A DNA stretch of 64,000 bases, taken from contig JAIOUW010000001.1 of NCBI GenBank assembly GCA_019931105.1, positions 310,001 through 374,000 of the forward strand, given 5' to 3'. Shown piece by piece: positions 17,932 to 27,496 of the stretch. The stretch is from Flavobacteriaceae bacterium NBU2977. GTDB lineage: Bacteria; Bacteroidota; Bacteroidia; Flavobacteriales; Flavobacteriaceae. The notes under the pieces are model-generated. The model was not told the DNA's origin. It saw nothing but the letters and a program-made list of their open reading frames with translations, and ran no database searches. Position numbers and translations under genes: made by a program. How positions within the stretch are numbered: the first letter of the stretch is position 1; each line of letters opens with the position of its first letter.

Positions 17932-20265
17932 CTAAAAATTATAGGTTACGGTCACTCTCCCGTTGATGCCCGGTTCTGATTGCCAGTACAGGTATGTGCC
18001 ATAGTTGGCCCCGGCATAGAGGTACTCGTTCAATAAATTGTTCACGTTCAACTGTACGCGAAACTTGTTGTTTTTCCATAAAAGTGCGCCATCCAATCTA
18101 AAATAATCGGGTAGATCGGATTGATTATCGGCCGCCCATGCCCATGTGGAGCGATCTATCTGGTACTGATAGCCCAAAGACGCCCCGAATCCCTTTAATA
18201 CGGAAGTTTTGGCAAAGTTGTAATTGAGCCAACCGTTGGTAACATGTTTGGCATGGCCCGCCACTCTTTCGCCTATTACACTTTCATCGGTATCTTCGGT
18301 AATCTCGACGTTGGTGTTGGCATAGTTAAGTATCACGTTGAGCTCAGGGGTAATCTCGCCCTGTACGTCAAACTCGATTCCTTTTGATCGTACTTCCCCC
18401 AATTGAATCGAGAAATCGGGATGCTCAGGGTCGGTAACAAGTACATTTTGTTTCGTAATTTGATACGCTCCCAACGAGGTTTTTAACTTGTCATTAAAAA
18501 ATGATTTTTTAATACCGCCTTCAATATCGTTTGCCTCGATGGGATCGAACGTATCCCCATTGAAATCGACACCGTTGGCCGGCAGAAATGATTGGTCGTA
18601 CAGCGCGTATGCGGATAACGTCGGTAATATATCGACGCTAAGCCCTGCCCTGGGCGAGAATTTTTTGTCCTGATCCTCTTTCCCCAGGGTCAAAAGTTCC
18701 GTATACCTGCCGGCAAGGGTAAGCCTGATCTTATCGTTCAAAAATCCTATTTCATCCTGCAAATAGTATGCCCTCACCGTATTGCCGCTGTATGGGTCTC
18801 CGCCATTTCGGTGCTGCACGGCAACGGACCTATCGAAATCCAACGGTGTGGAATTGCCATATACCGGATTGTAAATATTAAATGGAACAACATCTATGGC
18901 CACCGTATTATAAAAATCGGCCCAATATTTTTTTTCAGTAAAGTCAAAACCGCCCAACAGTTTATGGGTTATCCCTCCTGTATTGAAATTACCATAGAAA
19001 TAGGTCTGAAAATATTTTCCGACGGAAAGGGCATCCCACTGGGTAACACGCCTATCGGCATCACCGTTATCGGCAATGGACCATGCCCAGAACGATTGGC
19101 CCTCCTGATCGTACCGCAGGTAAGCAAATCGGGTTTCGAATCCCCAATTATCGGAAAAATCATGCGAGAAGTTGGTAAAGAATGTCAATTCATCGATTTC
19201 GGACGCGGGATAATTGGTGTCGGTAAACTTGAAATTCCGATCTAGACTGCCGTATCCATCAACCACTGGCGCGAAAACATAGGCGGCACCGATATAACTT
19301 TCCGCCCGTTGTAGGTTAAGTTCGGTCGTAATCCGGGTCTTGTAGGAAAACTTATAGGTCAAGGCCGGTGCCACGCCCCAACGTTCGGCATCTTCATTGC
19401 CGCGGTGGCTGTCACCCGTTTGATACATGGCGTTGAAACGGTATAACAATTTTCCATTTTCGGTCAATTTTCCGCCGAAATCAAAAGTGCCCCTGTAAAA
19501 ATCGAAACTTCCGCAACTTAGCGATACATTGCCAACGAACGCTTCGGTAGGTTTTTTTGTCACTACGTTGTAGAACCCACCAGGTTCACCTGCGGACATC
19601 ATAAAACCGGCGGGGCCTTTTACAAATTCGATGCGATCGACGAACCCCATGTCTTCGGATAACGGCCCCCATGAGTCTTGGACGTTTACCCCATTTCTAA
19701 AGGCGGGCAGGCGAAAACCGCGCATGTTGACCCGGGCAAAGTGTCCCCAATGTTCCAGCATGGTTACACCGCTGACATTTCTTATAACACCGTCCATAAT
19801 ACTGGTCGCCTGCTGGTCCTGCAATAGTTCACTGCTAATAACCTGAATATTTTGTGGCAATTTGGCAATCTCGGTTTTTAACCTTAAGGTCGAAGAAGGT
19901 TCCCTGACCACATATTGGTTTTGCCGCCCTTCTACAATGACCTCGTCAAGTTGTTCCTGTTTTTCCTGCATTACCAAATCGGGTACAAGGGTCACGGTAT
20001 TGGCTGTTACGCGCACCTTGATCGATCGAGAAGCAAACCCGACATAAGAGGCTTTGACCGTATGAGTACCCTTTTCTAGATCATTGATTTGATATTCGCC
20101 GTTGACATCCGTCATGGTACCGATCGAAGTATTTTCAATGGTAATATTTGCATTGGCTATGGGTGTTTGCTGTTCGGTAACGACTTTCCCTTTAACTCCT
20201 CCCGATTGGCCATAAGAGAGTATCCCGATAATCAAACCCAAGGCTAGCGTAGTAATTTTTTTCAT
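17932..20265 (-). CDS. TonB-dependent siderophore receptor
   Basis: 777 residues: signal peptide, then a carboxypeptidase-regulatory-like beta-sandwich (about 22-105, GGVKGKVVTEQQTPIANANI and DVNGEYQINDLEKGTHTVKA), then the plug (about 125-240, with LPQNIQVISSELLQDQQ and the siderophore-receptor wording VDRIEFVKGPAGFMMSAGEP), then a 22-strand-type barrel ending in Phe (GRVTVTYNF). It imports ferric-siderophore through the outer membrane with TonB energy. It heads the iron operon and is divergent from an AraC regulator, the usual control arrangement. TATTTTTG on the minus strand (complement of 20307-20314) may be its -7 box. Confidence 0.93.
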   Translation of the reverse strand: MKKITTLALGLIIGILSYGQSGGVKGKVVTEQQTPIANANITIENTSIGTMTDVNGEYQINDLEKGTHTVKASYVGFASRSIKVRVTANTVTLVPDLVMQEKQEQLDEVIVEGRQNQYVVREPSSTLRLKTEIAKLPQNIQVISSELLQDQQATSIMDGVIRNVSGVTMLEHWGHFARVNMRGFRLPAFRNGVNVQDSWGPLSEDMGFVDRIEFVKGPAGFMMSAGEPGGFYNVVTKKPTEAFVGNVSLSCGSFDFYRGTFDFGGKLTENGKLLYRFNAMYQTGDSHRGNEDAERWGVAPALTYKFSYKTRITTELNLQRAESYIGAAYVFAPVVDGYGSLDRNFKFTDTNYPASEIDELTFFTNFSHDFSDNWGFETRFAYLRYDQEGQSFWAWSIADNGDADRRVTQWDALSVGKYFQTYFYGNFNTGGITHKLLGGFDFTEKKYWADFYNTVAIDVVPFNIYNPVYGNSTPLDFDRSVAVQHRNGGDPYSGNTVRAYYLQDEIGFLNDKIRLTLAGRYTELLTLGKEDQDKKFSPRAGLSVDILPTLSAYALYDQSFLPANGVDFNGDTFDPIEANDIEGGIKKSFFNDKLKTSLGAYQITKQNVLVTDPEHPDFSIQLGEVRSKGIEFDVQGEITPELNVILNYANTNVEITEDTDESVIGERVAGHAKHVTNGWLNYNFAKTSVLKGFGASLGYQYQIDRSTWAWAADNQSDLPDYFRLDGALLWKNNKFRVQLNVNNLLNEYLYAGANYGTYLYWQSEPGINGRVTVTYNF

Positions 20266-20273
20266 TATACAAT

Positions 20274-20304
20274 TTGTTATTTTTAATTAGTCTAAATAAG
20301 TTTG
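20274..20304 (+). promoter_or_regulatory. Bacteroidota-type promoter for the AraC regulator
   Basis: TTG (20274-20276), a 20-base spacer and TAAGTTTG (20297-20304), an exact match to TTG-N(17-23)-TAnnTTTG. It lies 41 bases before the AraC start and overlaps the region where the divergent receptor promoter should be, so one bound protein could affect both. Confidence 0.5.
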
Positions 20305-20345
20305 AACAAAAATAGTAAGGACAGTCTCGATAAAGATGACGAATT

Positions 20346-21332
20346 ATGACAAAAAAAAGACGTGATTTTACCAATGTGCAGATCATCGATTTGAACGAAA
20401 CGAAAGGTTCTCTTACCGAAAAAATTGGATTGCTCTCAAATACATTGACCAACAATGGCGTTCGTACCGAACACTTTCATCTAAAGCCCATCTACGGAAA
20501 AGGATCGATCACCCGTTTTCAAGCACAGGAAATCATTATTATCATGAGCGAATATCAACTATTCGATGACCTTTGCTATCGTTTATTGCCGGAGACGGAT
20601 ATACTTCAAATAAGTTTTTTGTTAAAAGGGGAAAAAATAATTTCCAAAGCGGGTGAAAGCGAAATTTTCTACGAAAACAGGGAATCCTATTTTGCAAACA
20701 TTAAGGACCTAAATGGGTACGTAAGGATTTTAGGCGGAAAATTTTTTAAGGAAATCAAGATTCGGTTGCCCATCTCATTCTTTTTAGACCATGGTTTTGT
20801 CAACGACCAGATACTAAAAAAGCTGGGGGACAGCAAGCTGATTCTTCCCATCACCGATGAACTATACTCCATTCTGATGCACCTTGAAAGAAAGGATATT
20901 TCCGGAACGGCCAATAAAATATACTTGAAGGCAAAAGTGCTGGAATTGATGGCCATTCAAATGGAGAATTATAAACATGTAGAAAGGAATCCGATAAGGA
21001 CAAATGATGATAAAGTCTTGAAAAAACTCTATTCGGTCAAGCAAACGATCAAGTCAAACCTACACGAGAACTTTTCCCTAAAGCAATTGTCCAATAAAGT
21101 CGGTCTGAACGGTAATAGCCTAAATAAAGAATTCATAAGGGTCTTTGGGTATACGATCAATGAATTTGCTACGATCGAAAAAATGAACAAAGCAAAGTAC
21201 CTTTTGGAAAATACCCAAAAAATGGTTTACCAAATAGCCGAGGAGGTAGGCTACAAAAACGCCACCCATTTTACGGCGGCCTTTAAAAGAAAGTTCAAGA
21301 TGACACCTAACACCTATCGAAAAGAATTATAA
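20346..21332 (+). CDS. AraC family regulator of the siderophore locus
   Basis: 328 residues. The C-terminal 100 residues contain the double HTH of AraC proteins (FSLKQLSNKVGLNGNSLNKE for the first helix pair, VYQIAEEVGYKNATHFTAAF for the second, ending FKMTPNTYRKEL). The N-terminal part is a sensing domain similar in layout to PchR-type regulators that sense a siderophore (LFDDLCYRLLPETDILQISFLLKG). The position opposite the receptor operon suggests activation of iron uptake when the matching siderophore is present. Specificity is inference. Confidence 0.88.
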   Translation: MTKKRRDFTNVQIIDLNETKGSLTEKIGLLSNTLTNNGVRTEHFHLKPIYGKGSITRFQAQEIIIIMSEYQLFDDLCYRLLPETDILQISFLLKGEKIISKAGESEIFYENRESYFANIKDLNGYVRILGGKFFKEIKIRLPISFFLDHGFVNDQILKKLGDSKLILPITDELYSILMHLERKDISGTANKIYLKAKVLELMAIQMENYKHVERNPIRTNDDKVLKKLYSVKQTIKSNLHENFSLKQLSNKVGLNGNSLNKEFIRVFGYTINEFATIEKMNKAKYLLENTQKMVYQIAEEVGYKNATHFTAAFKRKFKMTPNTYRKEL

Positions 21333-21678
21333 AAGGCTACAGAGCATATTAGCAAATAGCCTTAAGAATTGCGTATTTCACCTACTTATCATTCGGCCTT
21401 GATCGTGAATTTCTTTTAGATCGTTCTTTGCAATTCAGGGCTTCTTCAGAATAGGGTATAAGACAAATTTCACCGCTTACCAAAAAAGTCCTCCCTTGAT
21501 CCCTCCTGAGGAGGGAAACCTCTCCCCGCCACGGATATCAGAGACGGGACAACAAGGAAAGAAGAAATCAAAATAAACCATTGTTGGTTGTCAAAAGTGA
21601 AATTTGTCGTGCACCCTCCTAATATTATGCAGTTCTATCAAAATCCATATTTAGTAACTTTAGGCTTGAATTCTTTCT
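21333..21678. other. Non-coding gap with a small palindrome
   Basis: No convincing gene. It contains the palindrome CCCTCC-TGA-GGAGGG (21501-21515) within a pyrimidine-rich block, which resembles the short intergenic palindromes scattered in flavobacterial genomes. A TAACTTTA box (21656-21663), close to the -7 consensus, precedes the NUDIX gene and may be part of its promoter. Confidence 0.5.
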
Positions 21679-22494
21679 ATGATCCTCAAGAAACAAGTCT
21701 ATCGACCCGATAAAAAGGCGAATCCGATAATCGGATTGTTCTTGTTTTTGATATCCATTGCCCTAATACTCATCACCGGGCCACTGGGGTTCATCTATGG
21801 AATTTTACATTCTTTGCTTACCAAAGGATTTCGGGGCGTAAGCGAATATTTGTTGAAAATAGCCATCTCGATCGACCAATTGGGCAATGTTCAGATGCAG
21901 CATCTGCTCAATGCTCTTTGGATAAAAGAAGGAGGCTACAAATTCGGAAACCGAGACGAAACAATCTCGAGTGCCTTGGGCCGCAACAACAAACTCGGAA
22001 CATTGACCGGGTTCGGAAGAATGATAGATAAATTTTTAGACCTTATCGACCCCGACCACTCCTTGAATTCCATCGATTACTATATAGAACCTACTGAACA
22101 GATTATCGATAAATTGGCATGGATCCATATTGTCGATGGCAAAATTCTAAGTACTAGAACCAAAGGAAAAGCAAAATTCTATATTCCTGGCGGAAAACGC
22201 GAATTTGGCGAAAGCGATGCCAAGGCCCTGTCGCGTGAAATCAAGGAGGAATTGAGTGTAGATCTTAACCTCAGCACCCTCGATTTCGTGGGAATATTCG
22301 AAGCGCAGGCCGACGGACAAGAACCCGAAATCTTGGTGCGCATGACCTGTTATTCGGCAAGCTACTCTGGCACACTGAAGCCAGATTCCGAAATCGAGAA
22401 AATTGTTTGGTTGACATATGAAGATCGCGAAAAAGTATCTGAGGTCGATAAATTGATTTTCGATTATTTAAGAAATCAATCTTTGCCGGCATGA
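21679..22494 (+). CDS. NUDIX hydrolase with N-terminal membrane segment
   Basis: 271 residues. The N-terminal 60 residues hold one long hydrophobic segment (IGLFLFLISIALILITGPLGFIYGIL) followed by an unassigned region of about 70 residues. The NUDIX domain occupies about 140-271; its box runs GGKREFGESDAKALSREIKE and then ELSVDL, matching G-x5-E-x7-REUxEE except that the usual Gly after EEx is Ser. NUDIX enzymes hydrolyse nucleoside diphosphates linked to another group. The stop overlaps the sulfatase start by four bases (ATGA), indicating translational coupling. Substrate unknown; a membrane-anchored NUDIX is unusual. Confidence 0.82.
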   Translation: MILKKQVYRPDKKANPIIGLFLFLISIALILITGPLGFIYGILHSLLTKGFRGVSEYLLKIAISIDQLGNVQMQHLLNALWIKEGGYKFGNRDETISSALGRNNKLGTLTGFGRMIDKFLDLIDPDHSLNSIDYYIEPTEQIIDKLAWIHIVDGKILSTRTKGKAKFYIPGGKREFGESDAKALSREIKEELSVDLNLSTLDFVGIFEAQADGQEPEILVRMTCYSASYSGTLKPDSEIEKIVWLTYEDREKVSEVDKLIFDYLRNQSLPA

Positions 22495-24014
22495 TCGATC
22501 TATCAAAAATATCCGCGCATTCTAATAAGACAGAAATTATTACTTCTTTGGCCGTGTTCATGCTCGTACTCAGCGGTTGCCGAGAACCAGAAAAGAAATC
22601 GGTACGCCCCAATATTCTTTTCATCGCCGTTGACGATCTACGTGCCGAAATCGGTGCATACGGTAAGGATTATGTGGTTTCCCCGAATATGGACGCCATC
22701 GCTTCCGAGGGTTCACTTTTTTTGAACCATTATGTGCAAGTGCCAACCTGCGGGGCTTCGCGGCATGCACTTTTAACGGGTTATCGCCCTTGGAAACCGA
22801 TTCACTTATCGAATCAGGCCTTGGAAAAAGAACTGTCCGATAAACCCGAAGATTCCATTCCCGAGACATTCATCCATCGTTTTAAACAAGAGGGGTACCA
22901 AACCATAGGAATCGGAAAAATCAGCCATTCTGCAGATGGGTATGTCTATGGTTATGAAGAAAGTCCATCCCAAAAAAGGGAATTGCCGCATAGTTGGAGC
23001 GAGCTTCTGTTCGATGCAGGAAAATGGAAAACAGGTTGGAACGCATTCTTTGCCTATGCCGACGGTGAGAATCGCCAAAGCCTCAAAAAACAGGTTAAAC
23101 CCTATGAGGCGGGTGAGGTCGATGACGAAGGGTATCCTGATGGATTAACGGCCGATCTTGCCGTTTCGAAACTCCGCGAACTCAAAGATCCGGATCAACC
23201 TTTTTTTATGGGGGTCGGCTTTTTCAAGCCCCATCTACCCTTCAACGCCCCAAAAAAGTATTGGGACCTTTATGACAGAAATAAGATTCCGTTAAGCGAA
23301 AACCCAAATATTCCCGAAAATATAAATCTGAAAAGCCTGCACGAAAGCGGCGAGTTCAACCAATATACCTTGGGGGAAGAAAAGGCAAGCCTTTCGAAGT
23401 CGGTGTCCGATTCATACGCCCGAAAATTGAGACATGCCTACCTTGCCTCGATTAGCTATACCGATGCCCAAATCGGTAAATTGATGCGTGAATTGAAATC
23501 AACCGGACTGGATAAAAACACCATTATCGTTATCTGGGGGGATCATGGCTGGCATTTGGGAGATCAACGGGTTTGGGGCAAACATTCCCTTTTCGAGAAT
23601 GCCCTAAGAAGCACTCTTATCATAAAGTCACCTTTCTTGGAGCATCGGAACAAGACCGTTGAAACCATTATTGAATCGGTAGACATCTACCCTACTCTGT
23701 TAGAATTGGCCAATATTACTTCAATGCAAAAAACGGATGGTAAAAGTTTTTTAAATAGCATGGAGGGAAAAGAATCAGAAGAAAACGAAGTCGCCTATAG
23801 TTATTTTAAAGATGGCATTTCAATGCGCACCAAAAACTATCGATTGACCAAGTATAATAGACAAGATGAGCCCACGCTTGAACTCTATGATTATGAGATT
23901 GACCCTTGGGAGACGAAAAATATCGCCGCCGATAGCATAAAACTGGTTGAAAAATTACTGCCATTGCTCGAAAAAGGAGACACGGGAATTAATCAAAATA
24001 CACCACGGAAATAG
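22491..24014 (+). CDS. Sulfatase, iduronate-2-sulfatase-like lipoprotein
   Basis: 507 residues. A hydrophobic stretch with lipobox LSGC (Cys30) suggests membrane anchoring. The formylglycine motif is TCGASR with Cys87, a CxASR form needing an anaerobic or FGE maturase. Metal and substrate motifs are NILFIAVDDLR, GVGFFKPHLPFNAP, WGDHGWHLGDQRVWGKH and the late WETKNIAAD. The HLGDQRVWGKHSLFE wording points to the iduronate-2-sulfatase-like S1_7 group, which acts on sulfated polysaccharides such as algal ulvans or fucans. It overlaps the NUDIX gene by 4 bases and is followed, after a gap of 76 bases, by a sugar kinase. Confidence 0.9.
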   Translation: MIDLSKISAHSNKTEIITSLAVFMLVLSGCREPEKKSVRPNILFIAVDDLRAEIGAYGKDYVVSPNMDAIASEGSLFLNHYVQVPTCGASRHALLTGYRPWKPIHLSNQALEKELSDKPEDSIPETFIHRFKQEGYQTIGIGKISHSADGYVYGYEESPSQKRELPHSWSELLFDAGKWKTGWNAFFAYADGENRQSLKKQVKPYEAGEVDDEGYPDGLTADLAVSKLRELKDPDQPFFMGVGFFKPHLPFNAPKKYWDLYDRNKIPLSENPNIPENINLKSLHESGEFNQYTLGEEKASLSKSVSDSYARKLRHAYLASISYTDAQIGKLMRELKSTGLDKNTIIVIWGDHGWHLGDQRVWGKHSLFENALRSTLIIKSPFLEHRNKTVETIIESVDIYPTLLELANITSMQKTDGKSFLNSMEGKESEENEVAYSYFKDGISMRTKNYRLTKYNRQDEPTLELYDYEIDPWETKNIAADSIKLVEKLLPLLEKGDTGINQNTPRK

Positions 24015-24037
24015 ATTGGTTCAGAACATTAATTTCA

Positions 24038-24064
24038 TTGTTGGTCAAAGTTTTTATTACTTTG
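24038..24064 (+). promoter_or_regulatory. Possible promoter for the ROK kinase
   Basis: TTG (24038-24040), 16-base spacer, TTACTTTG (24057-24064), one mismatch from TAnnTTTG. It lies 26 bases before the kinase ATG, within the gap after the sulfatase, suggesting the kinase can be transcribed on its own. Confidence 0.35.
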
Positions 24065-24090
24065 CGGCCGATAATTTAAATTCTTTTTTA

Positions 24091-24843
24091 ATGGAAATTT
24101 TGGGCATTGATATTGGCGGTTCGGGTATAAAGGGTGCGTTGGTCGACCTTGAGAAAGGCGAGCTGACCACAGAAAGATTTCGCATACCGACACCCAAATC
24201 AAGAAAGCCTGAAAAAATGGCCAATGTGGTCAAACAAATTGTCGAGCATTTTGATTATAAAGGTGCCGTAGGATGTGGCTTCCCTACGGTAATCAAAAAT
24301 GGAATCTGTCGATCTTCGGGCAACTTGCATAAATCTTGGGACCATCTCAACGCCGAAGAACTTTTTGAAAAGGTCACGGGTCGTGAATTTACGGTAATCA
24401 ACGATGCAGATGCCGCCGGTTATGCCACTATGAACTATGGCAGCGGTAAGAACAAAGATGGTTTCGTAGTTATGATCACCATAGGAACGGGGCTTGGTAG
24501 TGGCGCTTTTTTCAACGGTGAACTGATACCTAACTTTGAACTGGGCCAAATTCCTTATAAAAAATACAAAAAGATTGAGTCTTGGGCCGCTGCTTCGGCC
24601 AAGGAACGCGAAGAACTCTCTTACGAACAATGGGGCAAGCGTTTCAATAAATTCTTGAAATATGTTGAGTTGATCGTTTCGCCCGACCTTGTAATCTTAG
24701 GAGGCGGCACTTCAAAAGATTGGGACGAGTACAAAGCGTATATAAACGTAGAAATGCCCGTAATGCCCGCAGAACTCCAAAACCATGCCGGAATTATCGG
24801 TGCGGCCTGTGCCGCCCAAGTGAGAAAAAAAATATTGGGTTAG
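24091..24843 (+). CDS. ppgK: ROK family sugar kinase, polyphosphate-glucokinase type
   Basis: 250 residues from the ATG of MEILGIDIGGSGIKG, which places the first phosphate-binding motif at the N-terminus as in the family; the open frame extends 48 codons upstream but overlaps the sulfatase. Further motifs are VINDADAAGYATMNYG with the catalytic Asp, the ITIGTGLGSG loop and the C-terminal VILGGGTSKDWDEY. The length and the GGSGIKGA wording match polyphosphate/ATP glucokinases, which phosphorylate glucose using polyphosphate or ATP. The specific phosphoryl donor cannot be shown from sequence. Confidence 0.88.
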   Translation: MEILGIDIGGSGIKGALVDLEKGELTTERFRIPTPKSRKPEKMANVVKQIVEHFDYKGAVGCGFPTVIKNGICRSSGNLHKSWDHLNAEELFEKVTGREFTVINDADAAGYATMNYGSGKNKDGFVVMITIGTGLGSGAFFNGELIPNFELGQIPYKKYKKIESWAAASAKEREELSYEQWGKRFNKFLKYVELIVSPDLVILGGGTSKDWDEYKAYINVEMPVMPAELQNHAGIIGAACAAQVRKKILG

Positions 24844-24916
24844 CCCATCGTTGTGACGACTCAACAATTTGAAGAAGGCAAATTTTTCACAGTATTTCCC
24901 GATATTCCGAAAAGTG

Positions 24917-26716
24917 CTAACCGACCTTGTTCCGCTTTCTATCGACTTCTTTCAAAAAGATCTTTCGAAGGCGTAAATGCTTTGGTGTGACCTCAACATA
25001 TTCATCTTTCTGGATATATTCCAAAGCTTCCTCCAACGAAAACTTGATGGCCGGTACGATTTTGGCCTTATCATCGGCCCCGGCCGAACGAACGTTCGAT
25101 AGTTTTTTAGTCTTGGTGATATTGATCGTCATGTCATCGCCTCGCGAATTTTCACCGATTACCTGTCCCTCATAAATATCCTCTCCAGGGTCAACGAAGA
25201 ACTTGCCTCGATCTTGAAGCTTATCTATGGAATAGGGAATTGCCTTGCCGTTTTCCATAGAGACCAACGAACCGTTCTGGCGTTGTGGAATATCGCCTTT
25301 CATGGGTTGGTACTCTAAAAATCGGTGTGCCATGATAGCCTCTCCCGCGGTCGCGGTCAGCAATTGGTTACGCAGGCCGATAATTCCCCTTGAAGGAATC
25401 AAAAACTCGCAGACCATACGATCGCCCTTGGCTTCCATACTGGTCATTTCACCTTTTCTAATGGAGACCATCTCAACGGCCTTACCAGAAACTTCTTCGG
25501 GCAAATCAATGGTCAAAAATTCTATCGGTTCACATTTGACCCCGTCTATTTCTTTGATGATCACCTGCGGCTGGCCAATTTGGAGTTCATAGCCCTCACG
25601 ACGCATCGTTTCGATCAAAACGGAGAGGTGCAGGACCCCGCGCCCGAATACCAAAAATTTATCGGCACTGTCAGTTTCATTTACCCGAAGCGCCAGGTTC
25701 TTTTCCAATTCGCGCTCCAAACGCTCTTTGATGTGGCGTGAAGTCACGAACTTACCATCTTGCCCAAAAAACGGACTATCATTGATCGTGAACAACATGC
25801 TCATTGTCGGTTCATCTATGGCTATGGTCTTCAAGCCTTCAGGGTTTTCGACGTCGGCGATGGTATCGCCTATTTCAAAACCTTCGAGACCGATTATTGC
25901 ACAAATGTCACCTGTGGCGACTTCTTTTACCTTGAGGCGACCAAGGCCTTCGAAAGTAAAAAGTTCTTTGATCTTGGATTTTACAATGGTACCATTCCTT
26001 TTTACCAAAGAAACCTGCTGCCCTTCCCTAAGGGTTCCTCGCTGTAACCTTCCGATGGCAATTCGCCCCGTAAAAGATGAATAATCCAATGAAGTGATCA
26101 ACATTTGCGTATTGCCTTCCTTCGGTTCAAAAGTCGGAATGTGCTCTACGACCATATCCAACAAAGGCTCGATGGTAGCTGTGGGCTTTTGCCAATCGTC
26201 GCTCATCCAATTGTGCTTTGCCGATCCATAAACAGTGGGGAAATCGAGCTGCCACTCTTCGGCACCAAGCTCGAACATAAGATCAAAAACCTTCTCATGT
26301 ACTTCTTCTGGTGTACAATTTTCCTTGTCTACCTTATTGATGACAACACAAGGTTTCAGGCCCAGGTCAATGGCCTTTTGCAATACAAAACGCGTCTGCG
26401 GCATTGGGCCTTCAAAAGCATCGACCAACAATAGTACCCCGTCGGCCATATTCAACACACGCTCGACCTCACCACCGAAATCGGCGTGGCCCGGGGTGTC
26501 GATAATGTTGATCTTCGTTTCTTTGTAAACGACCGATACATTCTTTGAGGTAATGGTAATTCCCCTTTCGCGTTCCAGATCATTGTTATCAAGGATCAGT
26601 TCGCCCGTGTTCTGGTTGTCCCTGAACAACTGGCAATGGTGCATGATCTTATCGACCAATGTGGTCTTACCATGGTCAACGTGGGCAATAATGGCAATAT
26701 TCTTAGTAACCGACAT
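24917..26716 (-). CDS. typA: Translational GTPase TypA/BipA
   Basis: 599 residues. The start [20 protein letters not shown] places G1 at the N-terminus as in TypA; an in-frame extension of 29 codons upstream is basic and without parallel. G-motifs are [29 protein letters not shown] and NKVDKENC. The C-terminal part has the EF-G-like domains V and TypA-specific end ([41 protein letters not shown]). TypA assists ribosome assembly and stress adaptation. A TATCTTTG box (complement of 26735-26742) ends 18 bases before the start and is a likely -7 promoter element. Confidence 0.97.
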   Translation of the reverse strand: MSVTKNIAIIAHVDHGKTTLVDKIMHHCQLFRDNQNTGELILDNNDLERERGITITSKNVSVVYKETKINIIDTPGHADFGGEVERVLNMADGVLLLVDAFEGPMPQTRFVLQKAIDLGLKPCVVINKVDKENCTPEEVHEKVFDLMFELGAEEWQLDFPTVYGSAKHNWMSDDWQKPTATIEPLLDMVVEHIPTFEPKEGNTQMLITSLDYSSFTGRIAIGRLQRGTLREGQQVSLVKRNGTIVKSKIKELFTFEGLGRLKVKEVATGDICAIIGLEGFEIGDTIADVENPEGLKTIAIDEPTMSMLFTINDSPFFGQDGKFVTSRHIKERLERELEKNLALRVNETDSADKFLVFGRGVLHLSVLIETMRREGYELQIGQPQVIIKEIDGVKCEPIEFLTIDLPEEVSGKAVEMVSIRKGEMTSMEAKGDRMVCEFLIPSRGIIGLRNQLLTATAGEAIMAHRFLEYQPMKGDIPQRQNGSLVSMENGKAIPYSIDKLQDRGKFFVDPGEDIYEGQVIGENSRGDDMTINITKTKKLSNVRSAGADDKAKIVPAIKFSLEEALEYIQKDEYVEVTPKHLRLRKIFLKEVDRKRNKVG

Positions 26717-26826
26717 AGTTTTTCTTTGAGCGCGCAAAGATACTGCTATTTTTTTCGTGCGCACCCTAACTATGATTATTTTTATCGCATTGGTTTTTAG
26801 CAAGTTGACCCATAAATGATGCTCGG

Positions 26827-27417
26827 TCAGTCAAAAACCGGTTTCCTCGATTTCCTTTTCGTGGCTACCCAACCAAAGGTAAAGTTTACCAAGGGGCCAT
26901 AACCATTCGGAACGCCATCTCCTTGGTAATAGCCCGCCCCTAATTCGGCATTAAAATTAAATCCGTTTTTATAGGTACGCTGAATACCGTAAGTAGCACC
27001 ATAAAAACCAAGGTTAAAATCATCTGGCCCCTCTATATCGGTACCAAGGCGCAATTGCGAAAAAAAGATACTTCTTGCCGCCGCAATATAGTTGCCCGAA
27101 TTACCTGAAACATTTTTGCTACGGGCGATTCTTCGTGAAAAATTATGATAATACCTAACCCTGGTATGTAGGGTAAGTCCAACCGCGTAACCTTCTTCAT
27201 AAGTGGCATAACCAAGTCCGAGACCACCGGAAGCACTAACATTTTTGAACAATCCCAGTTCATAACTAAACCCCGGGCTCAACAAATCAAATCTAAACTG
27301 ATGCCGTTCAAGATTGATAAGGCCGAAGGTGTTTCCTTTCTCCTTTGTCTGCGCATTCAATAAAACCGAGAAACAACAGAATAGCAGAAAAAGAGCGATG
27401 CAGCGATTTAGTACCAT
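26827..27417 (-). CDS. Predicted small outer-membrane beta-barrel protein
   Basis: 196 residues with a signal peptide (ALFLLFCCFSVLLNAQ). The rest is a series of short strands rich in Gly, Tyr and Phe (GFSYELGLFKNVSASGGLGL, TLHTRVRYYHNFSRRIA, FNFNAELGAGYYQGDGVP, PLVNFTFGWVATKRK), fitting an 8- to 10-strand outer-membrane barrel. No named family was recognised. It is divergent from kdsA, with the start codons less than 100 bases apart. Confidence 0.7.
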   Translation of the reverse strand: MVLNRCIALFLLFCCFSVLLNAQTKEKGNTFGLINLERHQFRFDLLSPGFSYELGLFKNVSASGGLGLGYATYEEGYAVGLTLHTRVRYYHNFSRRIARSKNVSGNSGNYIAAARSIFFSQLRLGTDIEGPDDFNLGFYGATYGIQRTYKNGFNFNAELGAGYYQGDGVPNGYGPLVNFTFGWVATKRKSRKPVFD

Positions 27418-27496
27418 AAAGCCAAAATGATTTTGATATCGATAAATCTAAAAAGTAAACCATAGTTAAGTACTATCTTTGGGGAAATTTTATGAA

